Positions 1 through 10,370 of a DNA stretch of 64,000 nucleotides are shown here, in pieces (within the stretch, counting starts at the first letter, position 1; every line of letters starts with the position of its first letter). A model generated the notes under the pieces. That model was not told where the DNA came from. It did not search any database and saw nothing but the letters and a program-made list of their open reading frames with translations. Source of the stretch: Erinaceus europaeus (taxonomy: Eukaryota > Chordata > Mammalia > Eulipotyphla > Erinaceidae); assembly GCF_950295315.1 (NCBI RefSeq), contig NC_080171.1:92365516-92429515 (forward strand), in the 5' to 3' direction. Both the position numbers and the translations under genes were made by a program.

Positions 1-110
1 TGGGAGGTGAGGCTGCAAGGGGTAGGAGGGACTGGGGGCTTGAATGCAGGTACTTGAATATAATAGCATGTATACTCAACCAGGTATGCCACCACTTGGC
101 CCTGACCAAC
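1..110 (-). repeat. SINE type B, 5' part, reverse
   Basis: The reverse complement begins near GGGCCAAGTGGTGGCATACC and carries a B-box-like GGTACC/TTCAAGCCCC region. It is cut by the window edge. Confidence 0.75.
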
Positions 111-512
111 TCTAAGACTGCTTCCAGCATTACTATTTTAAATCTAGATCATACAGGACTTGCCTCAGTAAATGATCCCTTTCTCACCTTCCTGTTTCAT
201 TATTGTCATTTATTAAGTACAATTAAGGTCCTCATGTAAACCGTCACTTAGTTGTCACATTTCTGAATATAATGTTTTCATGTGTAAATGAGTTAACAGG
301 TTCAGAAGATGGCTAGCTTTCCCTAAGCCATACTTATTGTAGCATTTATTGGAAATGAGATTAGAATAATTTTGTCTAACTGTAGAAATATTTGACTTCT
401 TGTTTAAGGAATTGTTTCTCAAGGAACATTGTGCCCATTCTTTTCTAAATGGAAGTTGCTCCAATCAGAATGCCAGTAAAACTGTTTAATTGATACCTTA
501 CAGATAAGAATC

Positions 513-805
513 CCACCACACTAGGAAAAGAGAGAGGCAGGCTGGGAGTATGGATCGACCTGTCAACACCCATGTTCAGCAGGGAAGCAATTACAGAAGC
601 CAGACCTTCAACCTTCTGCATCCCACAATGACCTTGGGTCCATGCTCCCAGAGGGATAGAGAATGGGAAAGCTATCAGGGGAGGGGATGGGATACGGAGA
701 TCTGGTGGTGAGAATTGTGTGGAGTTGTACCCATCTTATCCTATGGTTTTGTCAGTGTTTCCTTTTTATAAATATAAAAAAGATAAAAAATAATTTTTAA
801 AAAGA
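513..805 (+). mobile_element. L1 type 1 tail, 5'-truncated
   Basis: It matches the 3' ends at 17340-17632, 45230-45512 and the reverse of 7855-8150: GGCTGGGAGTATGGATCGAC, GCAATTACAGAAGCCAGACC, GGAGTTGTACCC, then TATAAATATAAAAAAG. It lies in the CNTRL intron upstream of the 953 exon. Confidence 0.8.
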
Positions 806-952
806 TACCTGAATGGTTGAGAAATCACAACTTTTACAATTTGAATAATCATATTGGTTTTGACATTGTAGATTTTTAAATACAGGACACATTAAGCTGT
901 TCAGTTTCAAGTCCCATACTTGACCCAATAATGTTTGGTTCCCACTCACTAG

Positions 953-1225
953 ATGGCAAACCAAAAAGATTTGGAGAAAAGACAAACAGAAATCAGTGAA
1001 GCAATGAAAGTGCTTAAATCTGAAGTGAAAGATGAAATCAGAGCCAGCCTAAAGAATCTCAACCAGTTTGCTCCAGAATTACCGTCAAGTCTAGAAGCTA
1101 TTTTAGAAAGAAATGAAAGCCTGGAAGGAGGGTTGGAAAGCTTGAAAGAGAACTTTCCATTCACCATGAATGAAAGACCATCACCTTTTGAAGATAAACT
1201 GAAATTTTCCCAGGTTCACATAACA
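953..1225 (+). CDS. CNTRL: CNTRL exon (fourth from last)
   Basis: The acceptor is CACTCACTAG just before 953 and the donor is ACA|GTAAGG at 1226. The 273 nt are 91 codons in phase 0 and continue in frame into the next exon as ...FSQVHIT|DEHW.... A second GT, after CCCAG at 1213, is weaker and would break the phase with the next exon. Confidence 0.8.
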
Positions 1226-4200
1226 GTAAGGGCTTACTTATCCTTCTGTTCTCTGCATTTTGTTGAATAATTTGGCTCCCAGTTCTCCCACACAAGCTAA
1301 AATTGCAGGTTTGGGGGAAGAGGGTAGAAGTGAGTCTGGCTGGTTACTGATAGTGATATTTGGTAACTCTTGATCTTTTCCTTTCTCTCTGAAAAAGGAT
1401 GAGCACTGGCGTGGAGAGGCACTCCGGGAGAAACTGCGTCACCGTGAAGATCGACTCAAGGTTATTCTTTAAAAAAATAGTGTGAGATGCTTGGCACATT
1501 GAGGAGAGTGGGGGGAAATTGCTTGCAACCATATATTGCTGCCACTTTTGTTGTATTGCAGTATTCATAGGTGTTTGGTAGATTACAAGGTAGAAACGTG
1601 GAGAAATAGGCTTCATATGGTTCGTAATTAGCAGGATCAGTGTTTATCGTGAATGAGTCTGGTGTGAGAAAGATTAGGAATACTAGAAAAGCAGGCTTGG
1701 TGTTAGGTAATTTGTTTTGCTCAGAACATGTTGAGTTTTATGGTCTTGAGAGATCTGTAGGCAAATGGAAATAGGAATCTAGGACTGAGTGGTCAGTGTT
1801 GGCTTTAAGATTAGGAGTTAAGGGTATATATGGGGGCTGGGGGAGCTAGGTACTGGTGCACTTTATTGAGCACACATACTAGGTTTGAGCCCCAGCCTCT
1901 ACCTACAGGTGGAGGAAGCTTCACAAGCAGTAAAGTAAGTCTGCAGCTTTGTGTCTCTCTGCCTCTCTTCCTCTCCCTCCTTCTCAATACTCGTCCTGTC
2001 AAATGAACTAGAAATTTTTCGGGGGTCGTGTGGTGGTGCAGTGGGTTAAGCGTATGTGGCACGAAGTGCAAGGACCGGCGTAAGGATCCCGGTTCAAGCC
2101 CCCAGCTCCCCACCTGCAGGGGAGTCGCTTCACAGGCGGTGAAACAGGTCTGCAGGTGTCTATCTTTCTCTCCCCCTCTCTGTCTTCCCCTCCTCTCTCC
2201 ATTTCTCTCTGTCCTGTCCAACAACGAACAACATCAACAATGGTAATAATAATAACCACAACGAGGCTACAACAAGGGCAACAAAAGGGGGAAAAATGGC
2301 CTCCAGGAGCGGTGGATTCATGGTGTAGGCACCGAGCCCAGCAATAACCTTGGAGGGAAAAGAAAAAAAAAAAAGAAATTTTTCAAAGAGGAAAAAAAAG
2401 TCTTCCAGGAGCAGTGGATTCTTAGTGTCTGCAGTAAGTCCCAGCAACAATCCTGGTGGCAATTAAAAAAAAGTATATATGGGTGGGAGTTGAACAATGA
2501 CAGGTGGGAAAATAAAGGACAGAATGCATCTTTGGAGACAAGTTATGTGTTCAGCATTGGCTGAGAGGATGCCATGTTCTTGTGTTAAGCAGAGGCCCTT
2601 GGCATCCAACAATATCCTGCAGCCTACTTAAACGGCTACTTAAATGCAAATTCATTCTAATTAAATCAGGTTAAAAATGCAGTTCTTTGGTTGACACATT
2701 TCAAGGGTTTAACAGTGAGTTATGACTAGTGGCTACTTTATTAGAAAGCACAAGCACCAAGCATTCCTATTCTCATATAAAGTTCTGTTGGACTACAGAC
2801 TTGGAGTCATTTCAAAGTCATAACATGGGAGAAAAAAAAAAGTCCTAGGGATCTTAGGGTTGAGGATGAAATACATGTGAGCCAGTGACAGAAGCAAGGA
2901 TAAACCAATCTTTTTTGTTGGTGGGGTGTGTGTAACAAAAATATTTTGTTGGGGGGCTGGGCAATGGCGCACCTGGTTAAGCACACAGGTTACAGTGCAC
3001 AGGGACCCAGGTTTGATCCCCCAGTCACCACCTGCATGGGGAAAGCTTCATGAGTGGTGAAACAGGGCTGCAGGTGTCTCAATCTCTCTCCTTTCCCTCT
3101 TGATATCTGGCTGTCTCTATCTAATAAATAAAGATAATTACAGTTTAAAAAAAAACTTTGTTAGAATGAAAGAACACCTGGCAAGTGAGGGAGAACAGGC
3201 AGTCAGCAGTTTCCCAGAGAGATATGCCAAATATCTCAAGTTGAATACTTCCAACATTGAACTAGCCAAAGCAAACTACTACTACTTCTCTCCCCCATTC
3301 CTATCACCTATTCCCCCAAACAAACACTAAAGAAATGAACAAACAAAATGGATAGGCACTATATCGTGCCCCCCAAAGGGGAGGGCTATACTCCTAAAAA
3401 GTAGCAAACTGGAACAAAAGTAACAAATTTTCTAAGTCTGGACAGAAAAAAGGAGATCAGTCATTTAATGGGATGGCAGGGGATGCAGAAATCCTAAACA
3501 TTATTACAGAGAAAAGAATTGAGTAAAAGACCCAGTAAATGGCACCATAGGAGGGTAGTAGTTGACCCACAGAGAGTAGCCATCTGGTACTTCATTAACA
3601 CAAGAGTGTTTTCATCAGCCATTTCTACTTTGATAGATTTACTTATGAAATTTTAAACATGAGGGTGCTATTTGTTCTGGCTTATTATTTTTTTTTATTT
3701 AAATCCAAAATTGTACTCCCATACTTTCAGGCCCAACTTCGACATTGTATGTCCAAGCAAGCAGAGGTGTTAATTAAAGGAAAGCGACAAACAGAGGGTA
3801 CTCTACACAGCTTGAAGAGACAAGTTGATGCTTTAGGAGAATTGGTCACCAGCACCTCTGTGGATACCTCATCATCTTCAACCAGTTTTTCTCAGCTTGA
3901 CTGTTCCTTTGTTGAGGGCTCTCACCTTGGACGAATCCAGGTAAGAGAACTCTTTAAGAGGAGTTTGATCTTAACGATGGGAATAACTGAAAAGTGTGGA
4001 GTATATAATCCAAGTTCAAACTATAGATGTCTACTAATCACTTGAAAATGTAGGAAAGATTTGGGGAAACTAGAACCAACAGGTTGCTTGATGTAAAAAG
4101 AAGATAAGTGAAATACTTAGGAAACAAACTAAATTTGTGAACTTGTCCATCTGTAAGGGATGTAGTTAAGCTTTTTAATGCCCTCCACTTCTTGACGTCC

Positions 4201-7143
4201 TTATTTTCTACTCTAACAGTATATGGAGCTTCTATCTGTAAGGCCAATTTCATGTCTATAGTCTTCTGTCTCCCTGTACTAGCAAAGATACTGTTATCCC
4301 TTGGTTTTTTGCTTGAAAGCAGACTTTGTGCCTGAAAGTTATCATGGGGGCTCAGTGCATGCTCAGTGATCCACTGCTCTCCCAGAGGGCATTTTGCCTT
4401 CAGATAGGACAGAGAGAAATTGAGAGGGGAAGGGCATATAGAAAGGGAAAGAGGGGGAGTTGGGTGGTAGGTAGCGCAGTGGTTAAGCACATGGCGCAAA
4501 GTACCAAGGACTGGTGTAAAGATCCCGGTTTGAGCCCCCGGCTCCCCAGTTGCTTCACAAGCAGTGAAGCAGGTCTGCAGGTGTCTGTCTTTCTCTCCCC
4601 CTCTCTGTCTTCCCGTCCTCTCTCCATTTCTCTCTGTCCTATCCAACAATTATGACAAAAGCAGCAGCAATAATAACTACAACAATTAAAAAAAAAGGGG
4701 GGACAACAAAAAGGGAAAAATAAAAAGGGAGAGAGGAGGAGGGTCGGGCGGTAGCGCAGCAGGTTAAGTGCACATGGTGCAAATCCCAAGGACCAGCGTT
4801 AGTATCCTGGTTTGAACCCCCAGCTCCCCACCTGCAATGGGGTCACTTCAAAGCGGCGATGCAAGTCTGCAGGTGTCTTTCTCTCCCTCTTTGTCTTCCC
4901 CTCCTCTCTCCATTTCTCTGTCCTATCCAACAACGACATCAGTAACAATAACTACAACAATGATAAAACCAGGGCAACAAAAGGAAAAAGAAAATAGCCT
5001 CCAGGAGCAGTGGATTTGTGGTGCAGACATCGAGCCCTGAAGGCAAAAAAAAAAAAAAAAAGGGGGGGGGGAGGAAGGTGATTCCTGCAGCTGTTTCACC
5101 ATTCAAGAAGCCTCCCCCAATGGGGACTGGTGACTTGAATCTATGTTCTTGTACATGGTGATGTGTGCCCGTTCCTGCCCTGCCCTGAAAGCAGGCCTCT
5201 TAATATTTAAAAAAAAAAAAATCCTTGAATATCACAAAGGAGGTTTTCTGTGAGATTTAGATTAAAATATGAAATATACTTGTGAACTGGCAAATATTAA
5301 ATATTTTGTTAATAGCATTTTGAAAGCCTGTTGTGGGCATGTACCAAATATTTTATATCTACTGTCACTTAGTCTTTACATTCGTGCAAAGTAGGAATTA
5401 CCGTTTCATAGGGAAGGAAATTAGGAGCCAGGTGATGGTGCACCTGGTTGAGCACACGTTACAATGCACAAGAACTCAGGTTTGAGTCCCCGGTCTCCAC
5501 CTACAAAGTGAAAGCTTCACAGATGGTCAAGCAGGGTTGCAGGTGTCTCTCTCTCCCTGTCTCCCTCTCCCCTCTCAATTTCTGGCTGTCATCTATCCAA
5601 TAAAGATGATTTAAAAAAAAAAGCTTTACAGAGAAGGAAATTATATAAAATGGAAAACTATGTAAATAAAGGCCACAGCAAAAGACAAAATCAGGACTTA
5701 TAGGCTAATCAATACTTAGCAGAGCAGTATTTTATACGGTTAAGCCACAAGGAATATCCAAGGACAATTACCTTTTTTGTAGGCACGCACTCATTAGCAG
5801 CTGAGCCCAGATTTAATTATAGACCATAAAACCCTTTATGGTATAAACAGGCCCAATCCTTCCTAGGTTTCAGGTTAGGCCTTTAGAGTGTCATGGCATG
5901 GTCAGGGAAGTGACTCAGCAATGGAGTGCAGTATACAAAAGTGGAGTGGTGCTCTGGTTTCTTCCTCTTATAATAAAATATTTAAAAGGGAGGGATACCA
6001 AAGGAGACCACCTGGGACCACAACATGGCTCGTGGACAGAGAGGAGCCAAGGGAAGAGATTAAATGGCTGGTAACAGTCTGGCAGTTTACCAGTTGAGAC
6101 ACCACCTCCAGTCTGTTTCACCAACAAGGGGACAACTGAAGGGAAGAGAGGACTCCCCTAAACTCACCAAATGCAACTGTGAGTCTCCATTGCTACTGCC
6201 CTCAGAGGCTGGAGCAGCGGGGGGGGGGGGGGGGGGGGGGGGGGGGCTGTGCTGATACCAGAGGACAGAGAATGAGGAAATTTAGGAGAAAATCTATAGC
6301 TCAGGAGATCTATAGCTTGGTGGCCTAGCGGTGGGGCTGTGAAAGTCTCTTTGCATAACCACTGGATTATCTCTGCCACACCCTGCTTTATCTCTTGGTC
6401 AGGAGTCTAAGAAGCCTACTTATAGTTTAAAAGCCCTCAGGCTCCCATAGCCTACAGGGAAGAAAACGAAGAGACTTTTAAAGCACTGAACTCCAACTCA
6501 GGGATTAAAATACTATTGAAACAACTGTCATTTCCCAAAACTATGAACCCTTTATGTACTTTACTTAGACACAAGTCAATCCAGGCAAGAGTGATCAGTA
6601 ATTTGCAAAGTACTGAGAGAGGGACCTCATAATGTACTATATAAAATGGTTAAACCAACAGGAAGAAATAATTGGAGAAATGAACTAGGACAAGAGTCCA
6701 GCTAAAAGCCCCCAAAGGTTGAAGCACAAAATAATGAGGTCAACATCCAAACACTAGTTAAGGAAATAGTCACAGGAGTGAGTAAAATATTTAAAAGGGA
6801 AAGAAGAGGGAAAAAACAGTGGGTGGGGAAAGGGTGGACATTGAAAAGTAGATGTCTTTGCAAATAAGACAACTTATAGTTTAGAAGATGCGCAGGCATT
6901 GAGATTTAGAAGATGCGCAGGCATTGAGATTGATGACCTGGTCTCATCAGCTCCTGACAGCAGCTAGCTGACCAAGTAAAGCGCATACATCACCATGCAC
7001 AAAGACCTGCTTTGTCTCTCACCTTCTGTATCTAGAGGTCTAAAGGGAAAAATCATGTCATTTTATGTTAATTTAAGATCTAGTTAACAAGAATTCATCC
7101 TTCCTTCCTTTTTTCTTACTTTATTTAGGAAAGACTGACCTAG
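953..7143 (+). CDS. CNTRL: CNTRL (centriolin), C-terminal four coding exons, partial gene
   Basis: Centriolin is a large coiled-coil protein of the mother centriole and midbody, needed for late cytokinesis. The window holds its 3' end only: exons 953-1225, 1398-1460, 3731-3940 and 7129-7143 (coding part), all phase 0, together 186 codons. The product reads MANQKDLEKRQTEISEAMKV at the start, then DEHWRGEALREKLRHREDRL, then a segment with KGKRQTEGTLHSLKRQVDAL. It is rich in Glu, Lys, Leu and Arg with heptad-like spacing, then a Ser/Thr-rich tail. I recognise these strings as the C-terminal part of centriolin (recalled, not searched). Convergent placement against RAB14 matches the known mammalian order. 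Exons upstream of 953 lie outside the window. The extreme C-terminus differs from what I remember of the human protein; see findings. Confidence 0.85.
1398..1460 (+). CDS. CNTRL: CNTRL exon (third from last), 63 nt
   Basis: The acceptor follows a pyrimidine run (TTTCTCTCTGAAAAAG) and the donor is AAG|GTTATT. The 21 codons DEHWRGEALREKLRHREDRL + K form a highly charged helical segment. Phase is 0 on both sides, joining cleanly to AQLRHCMSKQAE in the next exon. Confidence 0.85.
1832..2468 (+). repeat. SINE type B (host), split by a type A SINE
   Basis: The head is 1832-2020, with pol III B-box-like GGTTTGAGCCCC. Its 3' end resumes at 2385-2468 as TTCCAGGAGCAGTGG...CCTGGTGGCAATT. The interruption is the type A copy at 2021-2373. 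Confidence 0.8.
2021..2373 (+). mobile_element. SINE type A, long tail, nested
   Basis: A full-length copy inserted into the older type B SINE, with an 11-bp target-site duplication AGAAATTTTTC at 2010-2020 and 2374-2384. Confidence 0.9.
2950..3155 (+). repeat. SINE type B
   Basis: Head GGGGGGCTGGGCAATGGCGC, B box GGTTTGATCCC, pyrimidine-rich middle, and end CTATCTAATAAATAAAGATA. It lies in the CNTRL intron. Confidence 0.88.
3731..3940 (+). CDS. CNTRL: CNTRL exon (second from last), 210 nt
   Basis: The acceptor is CATACTTTCAG and the donor is a strong CAG|GTAAGAG. The 70 codons run from AQLRHCMSKQAE to SHLGRIQ: coiled coil for about 40 residues, then a Ser/Thr-rich low-complexity tail (TSTSVDTSSSSTSFSQ). 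Both boundaries are phase 0. Confidence 0.87.
4456..4737 (+). repeat. SINE type A
   Basis: Head GTTGGGTGGTAGGTAGCGCA, B box GGTTTGAGCCCCC, and a CAGCAGCAATAATAACTACA-type tail. It lacks the usual CACCTGCAGGGGAG segment after the B box. Confidence 0.85.
4738..5060 (+). repeat. SINE type A, long tail
   Basis: It abuts the previous copy head to tail. Head AGGGTCGGGCGGTAGCGCAG; the tail includes AGCCTCCAGGAGCAGTGG and ends in poly(A). Confidence 0.87.
5430..5615 (+). repeat. SINE type B
   Basis: Head AGGAGCCAGGTGATGGTGCA, B box GGTTTGAGTCCCC, and tail CTATCCAATAAAGATGAT. Confidence 0.85.
5990..6870 (+). mobile_element. Probable old L1/HAL1 5' region remnant
   Basis: Non-coding sequence is followed by AATGAACTAGGACAAGAGTC and similar strings that resemble the start of a degraded L1-type ORF1 (NELGQESS, TLVKEIVTGVSKIF in broken frames). 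It contains the 28-G run at 6219-6246. Family assignment is tentative. Confidence 0.4.
6219..6246 (+). repeat. Poly(G) run, 28 nt
   Basis: An uninterrupted run of 28 G follows GGAGCAGC. It would form G-quadruplexes on the + strand, and its length in an assembly may be unreliable. Confidence 0.9.
6881..6930 (+). repeat. 25-bp perfect tandem duplication
   Basis: Two identical 25-nt units, each beginning TTAGAAGATGCGCAGGCATT, lie directly head to tail. Confidence 0.95.
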
Positions 7144-7460
7144 CCAGATGAGGAACAATCATCTTGCATAAATTTGAGGAAATACCTTCTCCACTACCTC
7201 AACTTCATAATTGGAACACCACTTGGTTTTTTGAATCAAGTTCCAGTGGATTTAGATGCAAAAATTCCACTGTAATTTATCAATGCCAGGATTTTTGTAA
7301 ATATCTTGTACATATCAGAATAGTTAATATATAATTTAAACCAGGGTACTATATTGTTGAGGGTACTTTGTTTTTTATAAAAATCTTGATTTTTGGAATT
7401 TTGCTTAAAGTTTATTTTCATATGGAAATAAAAAATAAAACTTGTCTGTTGTCTAGATTC
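7129..7460 (+). CDS. CNTRL: CNTRL terminal exon with stop and 3' UTR
   Basis: The acceptor CTTACTTTATTTAG ends at 7128. In phase 0 only four codons follow (ERLT) before TAG at 7141-7143. The rest is 3' UTR ending near two overlapping AATAAA signals at 7427-7432 and 7434-7439, followed by a GT-rich stretch at 7441-7456. The exon was placed by its acceptor, the poly(A) signals, and resemblance of the first bases to the human ending as I remember it; no transcript was available. Confidence 0.6.
7427..7439 (+). terminator. CNTRL poly(A) signals
   Basis: Two overlapping AATAAA hexamers lie about 285 nt after the predicted stop codon. A GT-rich downstream element (CTTGTCTGTTGTCT) starts right after them, as expected for cleavage near 7450. 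Confidence 0.6.
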
Positions 7461-7478
7461 ACTTTTCACCAATCTACT

Positions 7479-7501
7479 TCTTCTTCTTCTAGCGTTTGCC
7501 A
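7479..7501 (-). mobile_element. 23-bp insertion carrying only the Vingi-like 3' terminus
   Basis: The - strand reads TGGCAAACGCTAGAAGAAGA then AGA. It is flanked by a perfect 8-bp duplication AATCTACT (7471-7478 and 7502-7509). The terminus matches the end of the element at 40615-40913, including the GCAAACGCTAG(AAG)n junction. Confidence 0.7.
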
Positions 7502-7627
7502 AATCTACTATACCATAAAGCATCCACACTAACCATAAATCTAAGAAAATGACCACTTTCCAACTAGCTTTCCACTTTTGCCTAGAAATAAACATATTGT
7601 GCAAATAATACATTTCATCACAAACAG

Positions 7628-7799
7628 GGGTAGATAGCATAATGGTTATGCAAAGAGACTGTCATGCCTGAGGCTCCAAAGTCCCAGGTTCAATCCCCTG
7701 TACCACCATAAGCCAGAGCTGAGTAGTGCTCTGGTGTTTCTCTGTCTCTCTCTCTGCATCTCTCTCAAAATCAAAATACTTAAAAAAAAAAAAAAAAAA
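7628..7799 (+). repeat. SINE type C
   Basis: GGTAGATAGCATAATGGTTA, then B box GGTTCAATCCCC, then GAGCTGAGTAGTGCTCTGGT and a poly(A) tail. Confidence 0.85.
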
Positions 7800-7830
7800 C
7801 CTTTCATCACTTGAAGGTAATCTACTATAA

Positions 7831-9180
7831 GGCAGGGGAGATAGCATAATTCTTTTTTTTTTTTTTTTATTTAAATTTTTAATTTAAGAAAGGATTAGTG
7901 AACAAAAGCATAAGGTAGGAGGGGTACAACTCCACACAATTCCCACCACCCAATCCCCATAACCCACCCTCTCCCATGATAGCCTTCCCATTCTCTAGCC
8001 CTCTGGGAGCATGGACCCAGGGTCGTTGAGGGTTGCAGAAGGTAGAGGGTCTGGCTTCTGTAATTGCTTCCCCGCTGAACATGGGCGTTGACTGGTCGGT
8101 CCATACTCCCAGTCTGCCTCTCTCTTTCCCTAGTAAGGTGTGTCTCTGGGGAAGCTGAGCTCCAGGACACATTGGTGGGGTCTTCAATCCAGGGAAGCCT
8201 AGCCAGCATCCTGGTGGCATCTGGAACCTGGTGATTGAAAAGAGAGTTAACATACAAAGCCAAACAATTTGTTGAGCAAACATGGATCCCAAGATTGGAA
8301 TAGTGGAGAGGAAGTGTTGGGGAGGTACTCACTGCAAACTCTAGTGTAATCCTGCTTTCAGGTATATATTTTGCAGTAGTTTATGGATACGTGTGCGCAT
8401 ACGCTCTCTCTCACAGAAACTGGTGTATGTCTAGGTTATGGGACTTTGTTAGAAAGTGAACTACCTGAGATGAAATTAGAGTGTACTATAAAAGGAAAGG
8501 TCTCACCCGAGTAATGAAGCTGAAGGGTTGTCATTCCACACGTGAAGTCTCTGGATACACTCTGAGGTGAAGCATGTTGAGATGGCAATCGTTGCTTTGG
8601 TTAGGTTGTGATCGGCGGATGCAATATTATTTGGTATGGATTGGGAGAAGCATACGGGAAAGTGAGCCCTATCCATGGGTGCCAGGACTGGGGGAAGTAG
8701 GGGCTCTATAGTGAAGATGTGAGGTTCCTGCTGTCTTAGGGTTCAAAAAGACAATCAATAGTTAATATCATCATCACATTATTTGTTAATTGGGTTAACT
8801 TTGAAAAGTCCCTTTGTTATGGTTTGCTGTACAGTACCCAGTATCTTGTATATAGCTGTGCTATTGGAAGCCTCCAATCTACTTGGTCTAGGCTTTTGAG
8901 AGAGTCCGCATATCAAATACGTAGCCTATCTATTAAAAAGATTCAGTTTGTCTCCTGAGAACCTTTGAGACATACAATTGATTTCCCCCTCTCATATTAA
9001 TTAACTACTGATTTATATGTCTACATTTTGCTAGGAGTGTACATAAACACCATTCCCATCACCAAAGGGATAGCATAATTCTTATGCGAAGAGATTCTAA
9101 TGCTTGAGGCTCCAAAGTACCAGGGTCCAGTCTTCTGCACTACCACAAGCCAGAGCTGAGCAGTGCTCTGATAAAAAGAA
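7831..9180 (+). repeat. SINE type C split by an L1 insertion
   Basis: The head GGGGAGATAGCATAATTCTT ends at 7854, and the element resumes at 9069 with the duplicated target and runs to AGTGCTCTGATAAAAAG near 9180. Confidence 0.8.
7855..9068 (-). mobile_element. L1 type 1 element, 1.2 kb, no recognisable ORF
   Basis: A reverse insertion with a T run at its left end (the poly(A) tail) and a 15-bp target-site duplication GATAGCATAATTCTT at 7840-7854 and 9069-9083. It gives the longest type 1 3' region in the window, about 1.2 kb. The inverted part of the copy at 45639-46362 aligns to about 8415-8960 of it. Confidence 0.88.
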
Positions 9181-9437
9181 AAGAAAGTATCTACTATAAA
9201 ATTCTTATACTTCAGCAGCTTGGGCGCTGACACTGGGTAAAGTACAGGATTTGCATGCACGCAGTCCATTTTCTGACCCCCGTGTAGGTCAGAGTATCTT
9301 CTAGTTCTCTCATAAAATAATCTATATAAGAACTACTGCATATGTGGTGTTTTCTCTCAAATAAAAACAGGAAACTGGAACTTCTTAGCTAGTGGTATAA
9401 ATTCAAATTACTCCAGGTGTTTAAATTTTGAACTTTT

Positions 9438-9805
9438 TGGGGGGTTGGGCGATAGCTCAGTGGGTTACATGCTATGGCCAGCGTAGGGATCCCAGTTCCA
9501 GCCCCCAGCTCCCCACCTGCAGAGGAGTTGCTTCATAAGCAGCCGGCATGAGGATCCTGGTTCGAGCCCCCGGCTCCCCACCCGCAAGGTAGTTGCTTCA
9601 CAAGCAGTGAAGCAGGTCTGCAGGTGTCTATCTCCCCCCACCCCTGTCTTCCCCTCTCATTTCTCTGTCCTATCCAACAACAGCTATGACAACAATAACT
9701 ACAAGAGCAACAAAATGGGAAAACCAGCCTGCAGGAGCAGTGGATTTGTAGTGCAGGCACTGAGCCCCAACAATAACTCTGGAGGCAAAAAATAAAATAA
9801 AATAA
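9438..9805 (+). repeat. SINE type A with internal duplication
   Basis: The block from GGGATCC through the B box and CCCCACCTGCAG to TTGCTTCATAAGCAG (9486-9542) is repeated, diverged, at 9550-9606. The copy therefore has two B boxes. It carries the long tail. Confidence 0.82.
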
Positions 9806-10119
9806 ATTAATGGCTCAATTATATGACCCATTAAGTATTTTATTAAAAAAAAAATAGCCAACAATCATTGTCGCAGCTATAAGGGAATACTCATTCCTAA
9901 GAGGTAAGTGGCACAAGAAAATACATGTAATAGACCTAGTTTTCAAGTATTCCCTAAACCTCTTTTCTAGGTGCTCAGCTTTTGAGCCATAACTGGTATA
10001 GTGCTGTGTTACAATACAGGTTAGCACAGTTTTATGACATCTCACCACCTACTGAGGTTTATAATCCTAAAAGTTATTTAGGATAAGGTTGTCTCCTTTG
10101 CATTCCTCTTGGATAAAGA

Positions 10120-10370
10120 CATCACACTGAGTGAGAGGAGCTAAAAAGAGAAGGTGGAATATCAAATGATCTCACTTATTAAAGTAGGGACAGGGAGAGC
10201 ACAAAATGAAACCTGGACTGGACACGGGTGTACTGCACCAAAGCAAAGCACTCTAGGAAGGGAGGAGAGGGAGAAAACTTTAGGTGCCTATTATATAATT
10301 AAATTGCATGCATACACTAATGATTGCACTGTAAAGCATTAACCCCCTTGATTAAAATAAGTAACACTCT
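10120..10370 (+). mobile_element. L1 type 2 tail, old and diverged
   Basis: ATCAAATGATCTCACTTATT...GTACTGCACCAAAGCAAAG...CTGTAAAGCATTAACCCCC matches the ordered blocks of the 22100 and 39545 copies at lower identity. Confidence 0.6.

Larger units (their letters stand above)
4345..5190 (-). repeat. Old reverse SINE split by two forward type A SINEs
   Basis: Reverse SINE sequence at 4345-4445 (GGGGGCTCAGTGCATGCTCA ... GATAGGACAGAGAGAAATTG) resumes at about 5080-5190 as a reversed head with TTGAATCTATGTTCTTG. The middle is two + copies. Confidence 0.6.

Noticed and set aside
2050..2115. tRNA gene candidates in SINE heads
   Set aside because: A and B boxes exist, but no cloverleaf with proper acceptor stem was seen; they are SINE pol III promoters.
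4038..4649. Recurring peptide LDRTERNGERRGRQRGGEKD, seen here and at about 20 other sites
   Set aside because: It is the antisense translation of the type A SINE body, not a protein family.
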